Source: a virus. From it: 50,577 nucleotides of DNA. The notes under the pieces are model-generated. The model was not told the origin of the DNA. It ran no database searches and saw only the letters and a list, made by a program, of their open reading frames with translations. Shown here piece after piece: positions 22,264 to 31,013 of this stretch. The position numbers and the translations under genes were made by a program. Location: positions 1 to 50,577 of the IMG/VR virus record IMGVR_UViG_3300043409_000744, one strand, 5' to 3'. The number at the start of each line of letters is the position of its first letter. Position 1 is the stretch's first letter.

Positions 22264-22358
22264 TGATTGCCTTAATCATAAAGACATTATATGAGGTGCT
22301 TATTGTGGTAGCTTTCCTGTACTGCGCAGCGGTATGGGTTGTCAGTCTACTGACGTGA
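22263..22358 (+). CDS. Single-span membrane microprotein
   Basis: 31 residues, almost wholly hydrophobic (VLIVVAFLYCAAVWVVSLLT). TGATG overlap with the preceding membrane protein. The pair may act together at the membrane early in infection, for example in exclusion; this is inference. Confidence 0.5.
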   Translation: MIALIIKTLYEVLIVVAFLYCAAVWVVSLLT

Positions 22359-22369
22359 GGGAGAGATCA

Positions 22370-22600
22370 ATGGGAGAGTTCTGGGTTTGGTACGATCAGG
22401 ATGAGATGGTCATCCGACGCTACCGGATTAAGGTGGATGCGGGATCCGAGATGGCAGCAAGGGACAAGGTAGTCTCTCACTATGTTCACGGGGATGCGTT
22501 GACTCGGGAGGAGCTCCTGAGCCGAGTGTACGAGAAGGATATCCAGACGGACGAATGCCATTTCATGGATGTGGCGAAGACGAGTTCATGGCCAAGTTAA
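22370..22600 (+). CDS. Small early hypothetical protein
   Basis: 76 residues from the ATG at 22370 (GAGGGAGAG upstream): MGEFWVWYDQDEMVIRRYRI, then KVSHYVHGDALTREELLSRV-like helix. A short beta hairpin followed by helices. Overlaps the next gene by 13 nt. No family recognised. Confidence 0.65.
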   Translation: MGEFWVWYDQDEMVIRRYRIKVDAGSEMAARDKVVSHYVHGDALTREELLSRVYEKDIQTDECHFMDVAKTSSWPS

Positions 22601-23178
22601 CCGCCACCAAAGTGGTGAAGGCTGCGGGCGGGAAGCTTGCGCTGGCTAGGCACCTTGGATCCCCGGTCAATGAGTACACGGTCAGCATCTGGGTGCGGAA
22701 CGGAACGATCCCCAGGAGATACCATTGGTCGATCGTCAACCTGATCAACTGCGAGGCTGCAGATTTGCAGTGGGATGAGGCTGACGAGAAGCGGCCGAAG
22801 TACAGGGCCATAGCCCACGCCTACTCTGGAATGTTTCACGCGGTCGGACTGCGATCACGCAAGGCAGCGAAGCTTCACCAGGTGGATGCCGAGCAGATCG
22901 AACGCTGGCTGTCGGGGCACGACGAGGTTCCGGTGCGGGCGTTCATGGATGTGTATGCCTACGCCAGCGGGCGCCTTCAACTGCAGGACAAGCTGACGGT
23001 GGAGGCAGCTGTTGAGATGACTGGCCTGAGTCAGAGGAAGATCTCTGCGCTGGTCGGAGTGAGCGCACCGATGACCACCAAGTGGAAGCAGGCGGGTAAG
23101 ATCCCCCCCGTCTATGCCAAGCGGATCATTGAATCTTTAGGGACGAGGGCACCGACTGACGATGATGCGATACGCTAA
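22588..23178 (+). CDS. Double helix-turn-helix protein
   Basis: 196 residues with two separate HTH-like regions. The N-terminal one (about residues 6-50, VVKAAGGKLALARHLGSPVN then VSIWVRNGTIPRRY) is YdaS/Cro-like. The C-terminal one (about 145-185, AVEMTGLSQRKISALVGVSA then KWKQAGKIPPVYAKRI) has the same layout. A possible third lies between them. Tandem Cro-like domains suggest a DNA-binding regulator or a replication-initiator accessory. It precedes the primase genes. Confidence 0.65.
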   Translation: MAKLTATKVVKAAGGKLALARHLGSPVNEYTVSIWVRNGTIPRRYHWSIVNLINCEAADLQWDEADEKRPKYRAIAHAYSGMFHAVGLRSRKAAKLHQVDAEQIERWLSGHDEVPVRAFMDVYAYASGRLQLQDKLTVEAAVEMTGLSQRKISALVGVSAPMTTKWKQAGKIPPVYAKRIIESLGTRAPTDDDAIR

Positions 23179-23503
23179 CAGGGTAGACCCAGGCGACACC
23201 CACCCCTGCGAGATCATCGAGCATCTGTCTGGTGACGAGCTACTGGTGCGGGACATGATCGCCGATCGTGACCCTGACTGGAAGATGGTCAAGGTCATGG
23301 ACCGATGCCTCAACAACGACGATCAGATGGTTCGCGATCCTCCAGTCTGGACGATCCTCCCTGATCTTAAAGCTGTAAAATTTACGATTCGTCTGGGCAA
23401 GGACGGAACGTGGCGGGACAAGTACGGACACCGCTACATCCTGTCGGACACCCCGGTGAAGTTCCACGATTTCAATATCAGAACTGCGGGCCTTGACGGT
23501 TAG
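23162..23503 (+). CDS. Early hypothetical protein
   Basis: 113 residues. CEIIEHLSGDELLVRDMIAD and VKFTIRLGKDGTWRDKYGHR, ending YILSDTPVKFHDFN. Beta-rich C-terminus. Overlaps the HTH gene by 17 nt. Function unknown. The 60-nt gap after it (23504-23563) holds only the next ribosome-binding site. Confidence 0.65.
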   Translation: MMRYANRVDPGDTHPCEIIEHLSGDELLVRDMIADRDPDWKMVKVMDRCLNNDDQMVRDPPVWTILPDLKAVKFTIRLGKDGTWRDKYGHRYILSDTPVKFHDFNIRTAGLDG

Positions 23504-23563
23504 CAATTAACCGAGTTGGTTGTACGGCTGCGGGTTTGACGGCTCGCATGAAAGGGAAGTAAT

Positions 23564-23962
23564 ATGAAGCAATCCGGGTGCGATGGTTCTGTCCAGGCTA
23601 CAGCTACAGCTAAAAGCCATCGAACTTCAGCTAGAGGCGGTTCCCTCCAGGCTTCGTTGAAGTCCCGTCACCGCCCGGACCCTACCCCGCAAGAGATCAA
23701 AGAGCGGCTGCAGATGTGGCAGCTTGAATCGATCTGTCGTGCATGGCTGCCCGATGGGAAGCGGCAGGGTAACTGGTGGGTGGCGCGCTGCCCTTGGCGT
23801 GATGACAGGAAGCCGTCGCTGGGTGTGTCGCTGACCACCGGCAACTGGCGTGACTTCGCTACGTCCGAGGGAGGGGATGTCATTGATCTATCGATGAGGT
23901 TGTTCGGCGACTCATTCACTAAGACGGTTCGGGAGATTGCCGAGATGTTGGGGATGCGGTGA
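23564..23962 (+). CDS. Primase-type zinc-binding (CHC2-like) domain protein
   Basis: 132 residues. After a basic, Ser/Ala-rich N-terminus, the C-terminal 80 residues follow the CHC2 primase pattern: GNWWVARCPWRDDRKPSLGV, GNWRDFATSEGGDVIDLSMR. Only one of the usual zinc ligands is obvious (Cys in RCPWRDD), so the site may be degenerate. It lies one start/stop overlap before the toprim-helicase, so the two probably form a split primase-helicase. Confidence 0.72.
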   Translation: MKQSGCDGSVQATATAKSHRTSARGGSLQASLKSRHRPDPTPQEIKERLQMWQLESICRAWLPDGKRQGNWWVARCPWRDDRKPSLGVSLTTGNWRDFATSEGGDVIDLSMRLFGDSFTKTVREIAEMLGMR

Positions 23963-26310
23963 AAAAGGTTTTTGGATTGGATGGCCCCGCCCCCAAGGGT
24001 ACGCCGGCTGCGGTCAAGGCATCCTTGGTGACGCCGATGCCCGAGCCTGTGCAGATGCCGGAGGGGCTGAAGCACTTTGGTGATCCGGATAATACATGGG
24101 TTTATCGGAAGCCTGACGGGTCGGCCTACGGTGCCGTGGTCAGGTGGAATAAACAGGACGGCAAAGAGATCCGCCCCATTGTCTGGGATGGTAGCGACTT
24201 CATCAGTGCTGGGCTGGGCGATGGTCGCCCGCTGCTGAACTCGGAGATCGCAGCCAGTCTGCCGATCGCTCCGGTGCTGATCGTCGAGGGAGAGAAGACG
24301 CTCGACGCGGCCGCGCAGTACACACCCGAGGGCTGGGTGGTGGTGACTTGGTCTGGTGGTGCTGGCGCTTGGGATAAGAGCGACTGGTCCGCACTGAAGG
24401 GCCATCCCTGCATCATCTGGCCTGACAACGATGAGCCTGGCATGAAGGCGGCGAGCGGGATCCAGCTCCACCTGTCCAAGCTTAAGCTTGCAACCGCGAT
24501 CGTGACGATGTCACCGCAGTTCCCTACAGGCTGGGACTTGGCCGACCCACTGCCGGTTGGCAACCCGAAGACCATCACTGAGATCCTCAAGCGCAAGCTC
24601 AAGGAGGCAGCAGTGCTGGAGGTTCCGCACGATATGCCGGCGGTGGTAGATGTCTCAAGCGAGTTCGAAGACAGCGACTTCCTGTACCGGGCGCTGGGCT
24701 ACGACGAGATGTACTACTACGTCATGCCATACCGGCAGCAGCAGGTTCACGCCTACCCGTTCGCCAAGCTGGTGTCCTCGCAGGGGTGCCTCGAGATCGT
24801 GACTGATCTCAGCTATTGGCAGCGCGGGTATGGCGACGAGAAGGGGCGTGTCGATTGGCAGGCGGCCGGTGTCTACATCGCCAACCAATGCACAGCCGGC
24901 CCAGTCTACGACCCGATCAACATCCGTGAGCGTGGCGTCTGGTCCGACGATGGGCGCACCGTCCTGCACACTGGGGACACGCTGATCGTGGAAGGCAACG
25001 TCATCAACCCGGCCCGGTTCAAGAGCGAGTTCATCTACCCTCGCCGCCCCCGGCTGCTTCAGGAATGGAGCGGCGTTGGCGACCCGGCGCCTGACACATA
25101 CGGTCGCCTGATCCGGGATGTCTGCAACAAGGTGAGGTGGGAGAAGCCGATCTACGGTGACCTCCTGGCCGGGTGGATCGCCACCGCTGTCGTGTGCGGG
25201 GGCCTACCTTGGCGGACGCACTGCTGGATCACAGGCAACCAAGGCTCAGGCAAGACGACGGTTGTTAACTACATCGCGGGTGCCTGCCTTGGCGGGCTGG
25301 CGATCTACCCGGTGGGCGAATCCACCGAGGCTGGTATCCGCCAGTCGGTTCGCAACGACGCCCGACCAGTGGTCTTCGATGAGAGCGAGAGCAGTAAGAA
25401 CAAGGAAGAGCGCCGGCAGGCGGTGATCCAATTGATGCGGCAGTCCTCAAGTGAGTCTCGAGGGCGCATCATGAAGGGGTCAGCCAACCACCAGGCGGTG
25501 TCGTTCACCCTACGCTCTACCTTCCTGATGTCATCAATCGGGGTTGGCTTGAAGGAAGCTGCCGACCTGACCCGCACCGCAGTGCTGACGGTTCGCCCGC
25601 AAGATGCACGGACGACAACCGAGCGGGAGCAGGCAGAGCAGAAGTGGAAGGAGTTCATGAAGGCTTGCGCTTCGGTTCCGGCTGACGCGCCGGAGCGGCT
25701 GCTCTCAAGGCAGGTGAATAACCTGGCCACGTTGAGGAAGAACATTGAGGTCTTCAAGAGGGTCATCGCCGGCAGCTTAGGAGACGGGCGACTGGGAGAT
25801 CAGTTGGGTACGCTGCTGGCTGGGTGCTACTCACTGGTGACCAGCAGTGAGGTGACGAACATCACATGCGAGCGCTACCTGGATCGATACGACTGGAACG
25901 AATTCACTTCGGTGAAGACACAGCGAGAGGATCTCGCGCTCCTCTTCCACCTCGCCGGATCAACGCTGCGGGTTGAAGGATCGGGCGGGTATCAGGAGCG
26001 ACTGGTCGGCGAGTTGATTGAGATCGCCATGCGAAATTCCCGTGATGAGCGCATAGCTGCCATGACGGCAGAGGATGTCCTCAAGCGCAACGGGATCAAA
26101 GTTGACAACGAAAAGGGTGGCGTCTGGCTTGGCATCAAGGTTCCAAACCTGAACAGGATCATGTCCACCTCGGACTACTTCGAAGGATGGCAGCGCGTCC
26201 TCGAGCGGCATCCACGAGTGGAGCGCAGCGAGAACGCAGTCAAGTTTTCTGGCGTATCAAGCCGAGCATTGTTCATTCCCAAGCAAGAATTCATGCAGAT
26301 TGAAGGGTGA
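23959..26310 (+). CDS. Toprim-helicase (primase-helicase) replication protein
   Basis: 783 residues, GTG start overlapping the zinc-domain gene. Toprim-like motif VLIVEGEKTLDAA (about residues 106-118) and IIWPDNDEPG (about 151-160). Helicase-type Walker A ITGNQGSGKTT (about 424-434) and Walker B-like PVVFDESE (about 471-478), with downstream STFLMSSIGV. The order toprim then P-loop ATPase is that of phage primase-helicases, here of the virulence-associated E/DUF927 style rather than DnaB. It would unwind DNA and prime synthesis by a host polymerase. Confidence 0.82.
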   Translation: MKKVFGLDGPAPKGTPAAVKASLVTPMPEPVQMPEGLKHFGDPDNTWVYRKPDGSAYGAVVRWNKQDGKEIRPIVWDGSDFISAGLGDGRPLLNSEIAASLPIAPVLIVEGEKTLDAAAQYTPEGWVVVTWSGGAGAWDKSDWSALKGHPCIIWPDNDEPGMKAASGIQLHLSKLKLATAIVTMSPQFPTGWDLADPLPVGNPKTITEILKRKLKEAAVLEVPHDMPAVVDVSSEFEDSDFLYRALGYDEMYYYVMPYRQQQVHAYPFAKLVSSQGCLEIVTDLSYWQRGYGDEKGRVDWQAAGVYIANQCTAGPVYDPINIRERGVWSDDGRTVLHTGDTLIVEGNVINPARFKSEFIYPRRPRLLQEWSGVGDPAPDTYGRLIRDVCNKVRWEKPIYGDLLAGWIATAVVCGGLPWRTHCWITGNQGSGKTTVVNYIAGACLGGLAIYPVGESTEAGIRQSVRNDARPVVFDESESSKNKEERRQAVIQLMRQSSSESRGRIMKGSANHQAVSFTLRSTFLMSSIGVGLKEAADLTRTAVLTVRPQDARTTTEREQAEQKWKEFMKACASVPADAPERLLSRQVNNLATLRKNIEVFKRVIAGSLGDGRLGDQLGTLLAGCYSLVTSSEVTNITCERYLDRYDWNEFTSVKTQREDLALLFHLAGSTLRVEGSGGYQERLVGELIEIAMRNSRDERIAAMTAEDVLKRNGIKVDNEKGGVWLGIKVPNLNRIMSTSDYFEGWQRVLERHPRVERSENAVKFSGVSSRALFIPKQEFMQIEG

Positions 26311-26315
26311 CTTTA

Positions 26316-26498
26316 ATGGATGTTAAGGATAAGAATGCTGGAGCAGATCTCTCTAAAGAGATGGCCTCGACATGGAGCAATGAAGTTCTCAAGGCCAAGA
26401 CGCCTGAAGATCTGAGCCGCGCCTACGGGGTGAGCGATGGCAAGGCGAAGGATGTTCTTCGCAGTGAGAAATTCCGCAGGGGAATAAACTATGAATGA
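26316..26498 (+). CDS. Small charged early protein
   Basis: 60 residues from the ATG at 26316, behind GAAGGGTG; the GTG at 26307 would add three residues. TPEDLSRAYGVSDGKAKDVL, then RSEKFRRGINYE. The short helical repeat could bind DNA, but the region is too small to classify. Confidence 0.6.
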   Translation: MDVKDKNAGADLSKEMASTWSNEVLKAKTPEDLSRAYGVSDGKAKDVLRSEKFRRGINYE

Positions 26499-26724
26499 CA
26501 TCAAGATCGACGCCGACATTCCGATTGAGGCTAGCTACAACAACGGGCGCCCTGAGAAATATCCGTGGCGCAAGATGGAAGTCGGCGACTCGTTCTTTGT
26601 TTCTTCCGAGACGATGAACCTGAAGCGCGCCTCGACCTACGCTTGGGATGCTAGCCGTAGGACTGGCCGCAAGTTTGCTTGCCGTCGCCAGGATGATGGC
26701 ATCCGCATCTGGAGGATCTCCTGA
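26491..26724 (+). CDS. Small basic protein (YPWRKMEVGDSFFV type)
   Basis: 77 residues. RPEKYPWRKMEVGDSFFVSS, then AWDASRRTGRKFACRRQDDG and RIWRI. I recognise the KYPWxxMxVGDSFFV...G.KF..R...G.RVWR pattern as a family found in many phage replication regions; function unknown. A ribosome-binding site overlaps the previous gene's end. Confidence 0.75.
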   Translation: MNDIKIDADIPIEASYNNGRPEKYPWRKMEVGDSFFVSSETMNLKRASTYAWDASRRTGRKFACRRQDDGIRIWRIS

Positions 26725-26727
26725 ATC

Positions 26728-28230
26728 ATGGAGCTTCGTGATTATCAGCAGTCATCGATTGATGGGATCAGAGATAGCTTTCGCAAGGGCAACAGGCGCG
26801 TGCTGCTGGTGCTTCCGACAGGGGGCGGGAAGACCGTATGCTTCAGCTACATCGCGGCCGGCGTAGCCAAGAACCAGAAGCGCGTCCTGATCATCGCCCA
26901 CAGGCGAGAGCTATTGAAGCAGATCAGCACTGCCTTGAAGATGGTCGGTGTCCACCATGCGGTGATGACTGGCGGGTACATAGGGATCCCGACCGCGCCC
27001 GTGGTGGTGGCCAGCGTCTTCACCCTGGCGAAAAGGGTGCATCGTTTCCCGGCCCCAGACCTGGTGATCGGAGACGAGGCTCATCACTTCACGCCAGACA
27101 GTAGCTGGGGCAAGGTCGTGCAGTCCTTCCCTAACGCCAGGGTTCTGGGGGTGACGGCCACGCCCGAGCGCTTAGATGGCAAAGGCCTTGGCCTGATGTT
27201 CGATGACATGGTTCAAGGTCCGAGCGTTGCTGAACTCACCGAGCTTGGGTTCCTGTCGCCGGTAGATGTGTACGCGCCGAGTAAGCCTGACCTCACAGCC
27301 GCGCGCACCAGGGTCGGAGACTGGGTGGTCAGAGATCTTGAGAGCGCGATGGACAAGCCGTCGATCACAGGCAACGCGGTCACCCACTATCGCAGGCTGG
27401 CAGATGGCAAGCGCGCGATCGCGTTCTGCGTCTCGGTCAAGCACGCAAAGGAAGTGGCGAGGGAGTTCAGCATGGCTGGCTACCAATCCCACCATGTGGA
27501 CGGCGGCATGAAGGAAGCTGAACGCGACAGCGTCCTCAAGAGATTCGAGTTGGGGGAGATTCAGATCCTGACCAGCTGCGACCTAGTGAGCGAGGGGTTC
27601 GATCTGCCGGCTGTCGAGGTGGCCATCATGCTGCGGCCCACGAAGTCGCTGTCCCTCTACCTGCAGCAGGCTGGCCGAGCGATTCGTATATCTCCAGGTA
27701 AGGAGAAGACGGTCATCCTCGACCACGCCGGGAACACGGCAGTGCATGGGTTCATTGATGAGCCTCGAGACTGGGCGCTATCGATCGGCAGTGCCCGAGA
27801 GAAGCAAGAGGGGCCGGCTGTACCAACAGTTCGAACCTGCCCGGAGTGCTTTGCGGTTCACCGGCCCATGATGATGTGTCCCAAGTGTGGCTACGAGTAC
27901 AAGGCGGCCGGTCGTGTGGTTCACCAGGTCAAGGGCGAACTGGTGCAGGTCAGCAAGTCTGACGAAGCCAAGGCTGCGATGTCTGAGTCGGATGTCATCC
28001 GTCGCTTCAATGTGCTGACGGCTATCGGTCGCAGTCGGAAGTACGACAAGCCACAGCAGTGGGCGTTCAATGTAATCTGCGGGCAGGAGGCAGCGCGCTT
28101 GGCTAAGCAGCGAGACGCAGTCAATCATCGTATGATCAATGGCCTTACCGCCAATGAGAGGAACGCCATATGGACGCAGACGATCGGGAAGAGTCAGAGT
28201 TCCGCAAGTTCATCATCCCGGTGGCGTTAA
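26728..28230 (+). CDS. SF2 DEAH-box helicase
   Basis: 500 residues. Walker A LPTGGGKTV (residues 29-37), DEAH box GDEAHH (about 114-119), motif III VTATPER, and C-terminal motifs including LTSCDLVSEGFDLPAVEVAI and YLQQAGRAIR (motif VI). A four-Cys zinc ribbon, CPECF and CPKCG (about 370-388), follows. This is the RecG/UvsW/RadD-like phage helicase type used in fork restart or recombination. It lies between the primase-helicase and the nuclease-recombinase genes. Confidence 0.9.
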   Translation: MELRDYQQSSIDGIRDSFRKGNRRVLLVLPTGGGKTVCFSYIAAGVAKNQKRVLIIAHRRELLKQISTALKMVGVHHAVMTGGYIGIPTAPVVVASVFTLAKRVHRFPAPDLVIGDEAHHFTPDSSWGKVVQSFPNARVLGVTATPERLDGKGLGLMFDDMVQGPSVAELTELGFLSPVDVYAPSKPDLTAARTRVGDWVVRDLESAMDKPSITGNAVTHYRRLADGKRAIAFCVSVKHAKEVAREFSMAGYQSHHVDGGMKEAERDSVLKRFELGEIQILTSCDLVSEGFDLPAVEVAIMLRPTKSLSLYLQQAGRAIRISPGKEKTVILDHAGNTAVHGFIDEPRDWALSIGSAREKQEGPAVPTVRTCPECFAVHRPMMMCPKCGYEYKAAGRVVHQVKGELVQVSKSDEAKAAMSESDVIRRFNVLTAIGRSRKYDKPQQWAFNVICGQEAARLAKQRDAVNHRMINGLTANERNAIWTQTIGKSQSSASSSSRWR

Positions 28231-28394
28231 TCAAGGCGCTCTCTGAGGTCATGCTCAGTATCATTGATGGTTGGTATGAGGAGCAGGGCGACGAAGATTT
28301 AGATATCGCCTACTGCCAGGCTGTGATGCTGGCCGCGACGGCGCAGAGCATAGAGGCCCTGACGTTTGGGGAATGCAACGGGACGCTGCAGTGA
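28170..28394 (+). CDS. Small early protein overlapping helicase end
   Basis: 74 residues. FIIPVALIKALSEVMLSIID and DEDLDIAYCQAVMLAATAQS are helical. It overlaps the helicase 3' end by 61 nt in another frame, but GAGAGGAAC upstream supports the start. Function unknown. Confidence 0.6.
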   Translation: MDADDREESEFRKFIIPVALIKALSEVMLSIIDGWYEEQGDEDLDIAYCQAVMLAATAQSIEALTFGECNGTLQ

Positions 28395-28406
28395 GGGAAC
28401 CAGTCG

Positions 28407-28745
28407 GTGGCACATGAGGAGGCAGCGCTCCAGCAGCAGATCCGCCTGGCTCTCGGGATGCGCGATGACATCATGATGTTCCGCATCAACGTCGGGAAGT
28501 TCAGGCCAATCGATGGGGCGCAGGGGCGCGTGATCCAGTCGGCACCTGAAGGTACGCCCGATCTGCTGGGTGTCATCAAGCGGGGCGAGATCGGCCAAGC
28601 CTTTGGCATCGAGGTCAAGTCCATACGGGGTAAGCAGCGTGATGCGCAGCGTGCGTTCCAGGGTGCGTGGGAAAAACGGGGCGGCATCTACATCCTCGCC
28701 CGCTCTCTCGATGATGTTTACCGGGGGCTTGACATAGCACGCTGA
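28407..28745 (+). CDS. VRR-NUC domain nuclease
   Basis: 112 residues from a GTG with GAGGGA upstream. The single domain shows EEAALQQQIRLALG, FRINVGKFR, then GTPDLLGVIK and FGIEVKSIRGKQRDAQRAF. The E...GxPD...ExK order is the PD-(D/E)xK core of VRR-NUC enzymes, which cut branched or flap DNA in phage recombination. A promoter-like TTGACA lies inside its last codons. Confidence 0.85.
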   Translation: MAHEEAALQQQIRLALGMRDDIMMFRINVGKFRPIDGAQGRVIQSAPEGTPDLLGVIKRGEIGQAFGIEVKSIRGKQRDAQRAFQGAWEKRGGIYILARSLDDVYRGLDIAR

Positions 28746-28758
28746 CTGCGTGCAACAT
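28729..28758 (+). promoter_or_regulatory. Promoter with central operator dyad before the recombination genes
   Basis: TTGACA (28729-28734) is a perfect -35 box. About 17-18 nt downstream is a weak -10 (CAACAT or AACATA). The spacer holds a dyad, GCACGC-TGACT-GCGTGC (28737-28753), in the ideal place for a repressor to block polymerase. It overlaps the end of the nuclease gene and precedes the YqaJ gene by about 45 nt. Confidence 0.5.
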
Positions 28759-28801
28759 ACATACATAAGCGCACGAGGCGCATACAAAGCCGGAGAAACA
28801 A

Positions 28802-29737
28802 ATGACTATCATCACGGTGCGCGACGAGGCGCATTGGCATACGCTACGCGCCATGCACATTGGCGGCAGCGACGTAGCTGCCCTGTTTGGACTGTCGCCC
28901 TACACGAGCAAGTGGCAGCTGTGGATGGAGAAGGCTGGCAAGCTGCCGCCCGAAGATCTCAGCGGCAACATGGCTGTTCAGGCCGGCAAGTTCCTCGAGG
29001 CTGGCATCGCCAACTGGGCGGCGTCCAAGTGGGGCATGACCATCTCCAAGGTCGAGGAGTACCACGCAGCCGGCGACGTGATCGGCATGGGTGCCACCCT
29101 AGATTACGCCGACGACAAGGGTTGGCCGGTGGAGATCAAGTGGTCCGCCAGAGGGACGGGCTGGGAGTACTCCGGCGAAGACATCACCCAAGCTCCGGAC
29201 AACTATCTGCTGCAGTGTCAGCACCAGATGGCTTGCTATGGTGGAGACGCGGCGTGGCTGATTGCCCTGATTGATAACGAACCGCGCCGCCTACTCGTCC
29301 CTCGCAGCGAGGAGATCATTGAATCCATCAAGTCCTCATGCGTGGAGTTCTGGTTCAGCATCCAAGGCGGCACGCCTCCTGATCCAGACTTCAGCATGGA
29401 CGGCAGCACGATCTCCCGGATGATCGGGCAGATACCCATCACGGATTGTGTCCTTGGCTCTGAGGATGAGGAGCTCTTTAATCGGTACATCAAGGCGGCT
29501 GAAGCTGAGAAGGCTGCACTTGCCGAGAAGGATGCCACGAAGGCAGAGCTTCTGCTCAAGGCCAGCGAGGCTATGGCTCTCCTCAACACGTCGTCCGACA
29601 AGGCCGTGGTCCGCTGCGGCGAACGCAAGATGTCGATCTCTAGGGTGGCCGACAACCCAGGCAAGGCGGTCACGCAGGACATGGTCGGCACGATGGTTGG
29701 TGCCCGCAAGGGATACCAGACGGTGAGGGTTAGTTAA
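28802..29737 (+). CDS. YqaJ-family recombinase exonuclease
   Basis: 311 residues. IGGSDVAALFGLSPYTSKWQ (about residues 20-40) is the YqaJ signature. The nuclease core includes GKFLEAGIANW, GMGATLDYADDKGWPVEIKW (the D...ExK pair about 98-117) and QCQHQMACYG. A long charged C-terminal helix follows. It would resect double-stranded DNA 5' to 3' as partner of the annealing protein RecT encoded next. ATG behind GGAGAAAC. Confidence 0.88.
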   Translation: MTIITVRDEAHWHTLRAMHIGGSDVAALFGLSPYTSKWQLWMEKAGKLPPEDLSGNMAVQAGKFLEAGIANWAASKWGMTISKVEEYHAAGDVIGMGATLDYADDKGWPVEIKWSARGTGWEYSGEDITQAPDNYLLQCQHQMACYGGDAAWLIALIDNEPRRLLVPRSEEIIESIKSSCVEFWFSIQGGTPPDPDFSMDGSTISRMIGQIPITDCVLGSEDEELFNRYIKAAEAEKAALAEKDATKAELLLKASEAMALLNTSSDKAVVRCGERKMSISRVADNPGKAVTQDMVGTMVGARKGYQTVRVS

Positions 29738-29895
29738 TGAAAGAGACTGTCAATGTTCGCTTGGGTAAGGCGCATGTGGATCGAGTCCGATCCGCCGCCG
29801 CCAAGCACACGCTCAAGCCGACGCTGCGTGCAGCGATCGAGCGCGGCACTGAATTGGTAATCAAGGAAATGGAAGAGGAGAAGCAGAATGACTAA
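29737..29895 (+). CDS. Small RHH-like protein
   Basis: 52 residues. TVNVRLGKAHVDRVRSAAAK, then TLRAAIERGTELVIKEMEEE: a strand followed by two helices, like a ribbon-helix-helix repressor. It overlaps the YqaJ stop by one base and the recT start by 8 nt. It may regulate the operator upstream of the YqaJ gene; that is inference. Confidence 0.55.
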   Translation: MKETVNVRLGKAHVDRVRSAAAKHTLKPTLRAAIERGTELVIKEMEEEKQND

Positions 29896-30940
29896 CGCCG
29901 TAGCACTGCAGCCGGCCAAGCCTATGGATCGGTTCCGTCAGGATCTGACCCTGCGCGAGGGCATGATCCGCTCGCTGCTGCCGAGCAACGTAACCTTCGA
30001 CAAGTTCATGGCTGCCGTCGTCGCCGCCGTGGGCAACAACCCGGCGCTGCTCGAGTGCGATCGCGGGTCGCTGGTCAAGGCCTGCATCCAGGCTGCCGAG
30101 CTTGGCCTGTCCCTGAACCTGACGATGGGCGAGTGCGATATCCTCAAGGTCTATGACCGGCAGAAGGGCAGCGTCGCCCAGTTCCGGCCGCGCTACATGG
30201 GCCTGATGAAGCTGGCCCGACAGTCGGGTGAGGTGCTGAAGATCGAGGCAGAGATCGTTCGTGAGAACGACGAGTTCCTGTTTCAGAAGGGCGACGAACC
30301 CAGGCTCGAGCATCGCATCAAGCTGGGTGGTCGTGGTCCTATGGTCGGTGCCTACTGCATCTGGACCCTGAAGAACGGGGAGAAGCAGTTCGAAGTTATG
30401 GATCGTGACCAGATCATTGGGATCCGCGATCGCTCTTCGGCCAAGACGAAGGAGGGCAAGATCGTTGGACCTTGGGCCACCGACGAGGAAGAGATGTGGC
30501 GCAAGACGGTGGTGCGCAGGGCGTCGAAGTACATGCCCCGGTCCCTTGAGGGTCTGGCGAATGCGGTGGCGGTAGACAACCTGCACGAGGCTGGCCGTGA
30601 TGTTGAGATCGACAACGGCCAGGTCATAGACATCACCGAGGACGGAGAGTGGTCCGAGGTGCCGGCCCCCAAGGAAGCGACCAATCAGGTCAACGACCTC
30701 GCAGCCAAGGTCAAGTCGGCTACGCAGAAGACCGCGTGGGCGCCTGAGATCCTTGAGGTTGGCATTGATGAGGACGGCCTGTCCGACTGGAAGACGTGGT
30801 GTGAAGACGCCATCGCCGTGGTCACAAAGCTAGGCCCCGAACAGAAGATGGCATGGATGAAGATGCACAGCGGCGTGCTGGGTGAGGCCGAGATGATGGC
30901 ACCCAACGACACCAGCAAACTGATGGGAGTTCTCGAATGA
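29888..30940 (+). CDS. recT: RecT-family single-strand annealing protein
   Basis: 350 residues. The RecT core is clear: ALLECDRGSLVKACIQAAEL, GLSLNLTMGECDILKVYDRQ, then FRPRYMGLMKLARQSGEVLK and WRKTVVRRASKYMPRS. The C-terminal 100 residues are variable and acidic. It anneals complementary single strands produced by the YqaJ exonuclease and takes part in phage recombination and repair. Confidence 0.93.
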   Translation: MTNAVALQPAKPMDRFRQDLTLREGMIRSLLPSNVTFDKFMAAVVAAVGNNPALLECDRGSLVKACIQAAELGLSLNLTMGECDILKVYDRQKGSVAQFRPRYMGLMKLARQSGEVLKIEAEIVRENDEFLFQKGDEPRLEHRIKLGGRGPMVGAYCIWTLKNGEKQFEVMDRDQIIGIRDRSSAKTKEGKIVGPWATDEEEMWRKTVVRRASKYMPRSLEGLANAVAVDNLHEAGRDVEIDNGQVIDITEDGEWSEVPAPKEATNQVNDLAAKVKSATQKTAWAPEILEVGIDEDGLSDWKTWCEDAIAVVTKLGPEQKMAWMKMHSGVLGEAEMMAPNDTSKLMGVLE

Positions 30941-31013
30941 CGGGGTCGAATGAAAACTGAGAAGCTGAATTAAATTTTTAAAGCCCATACCAAATAAAAA
31001 CCGGAGATAATTC

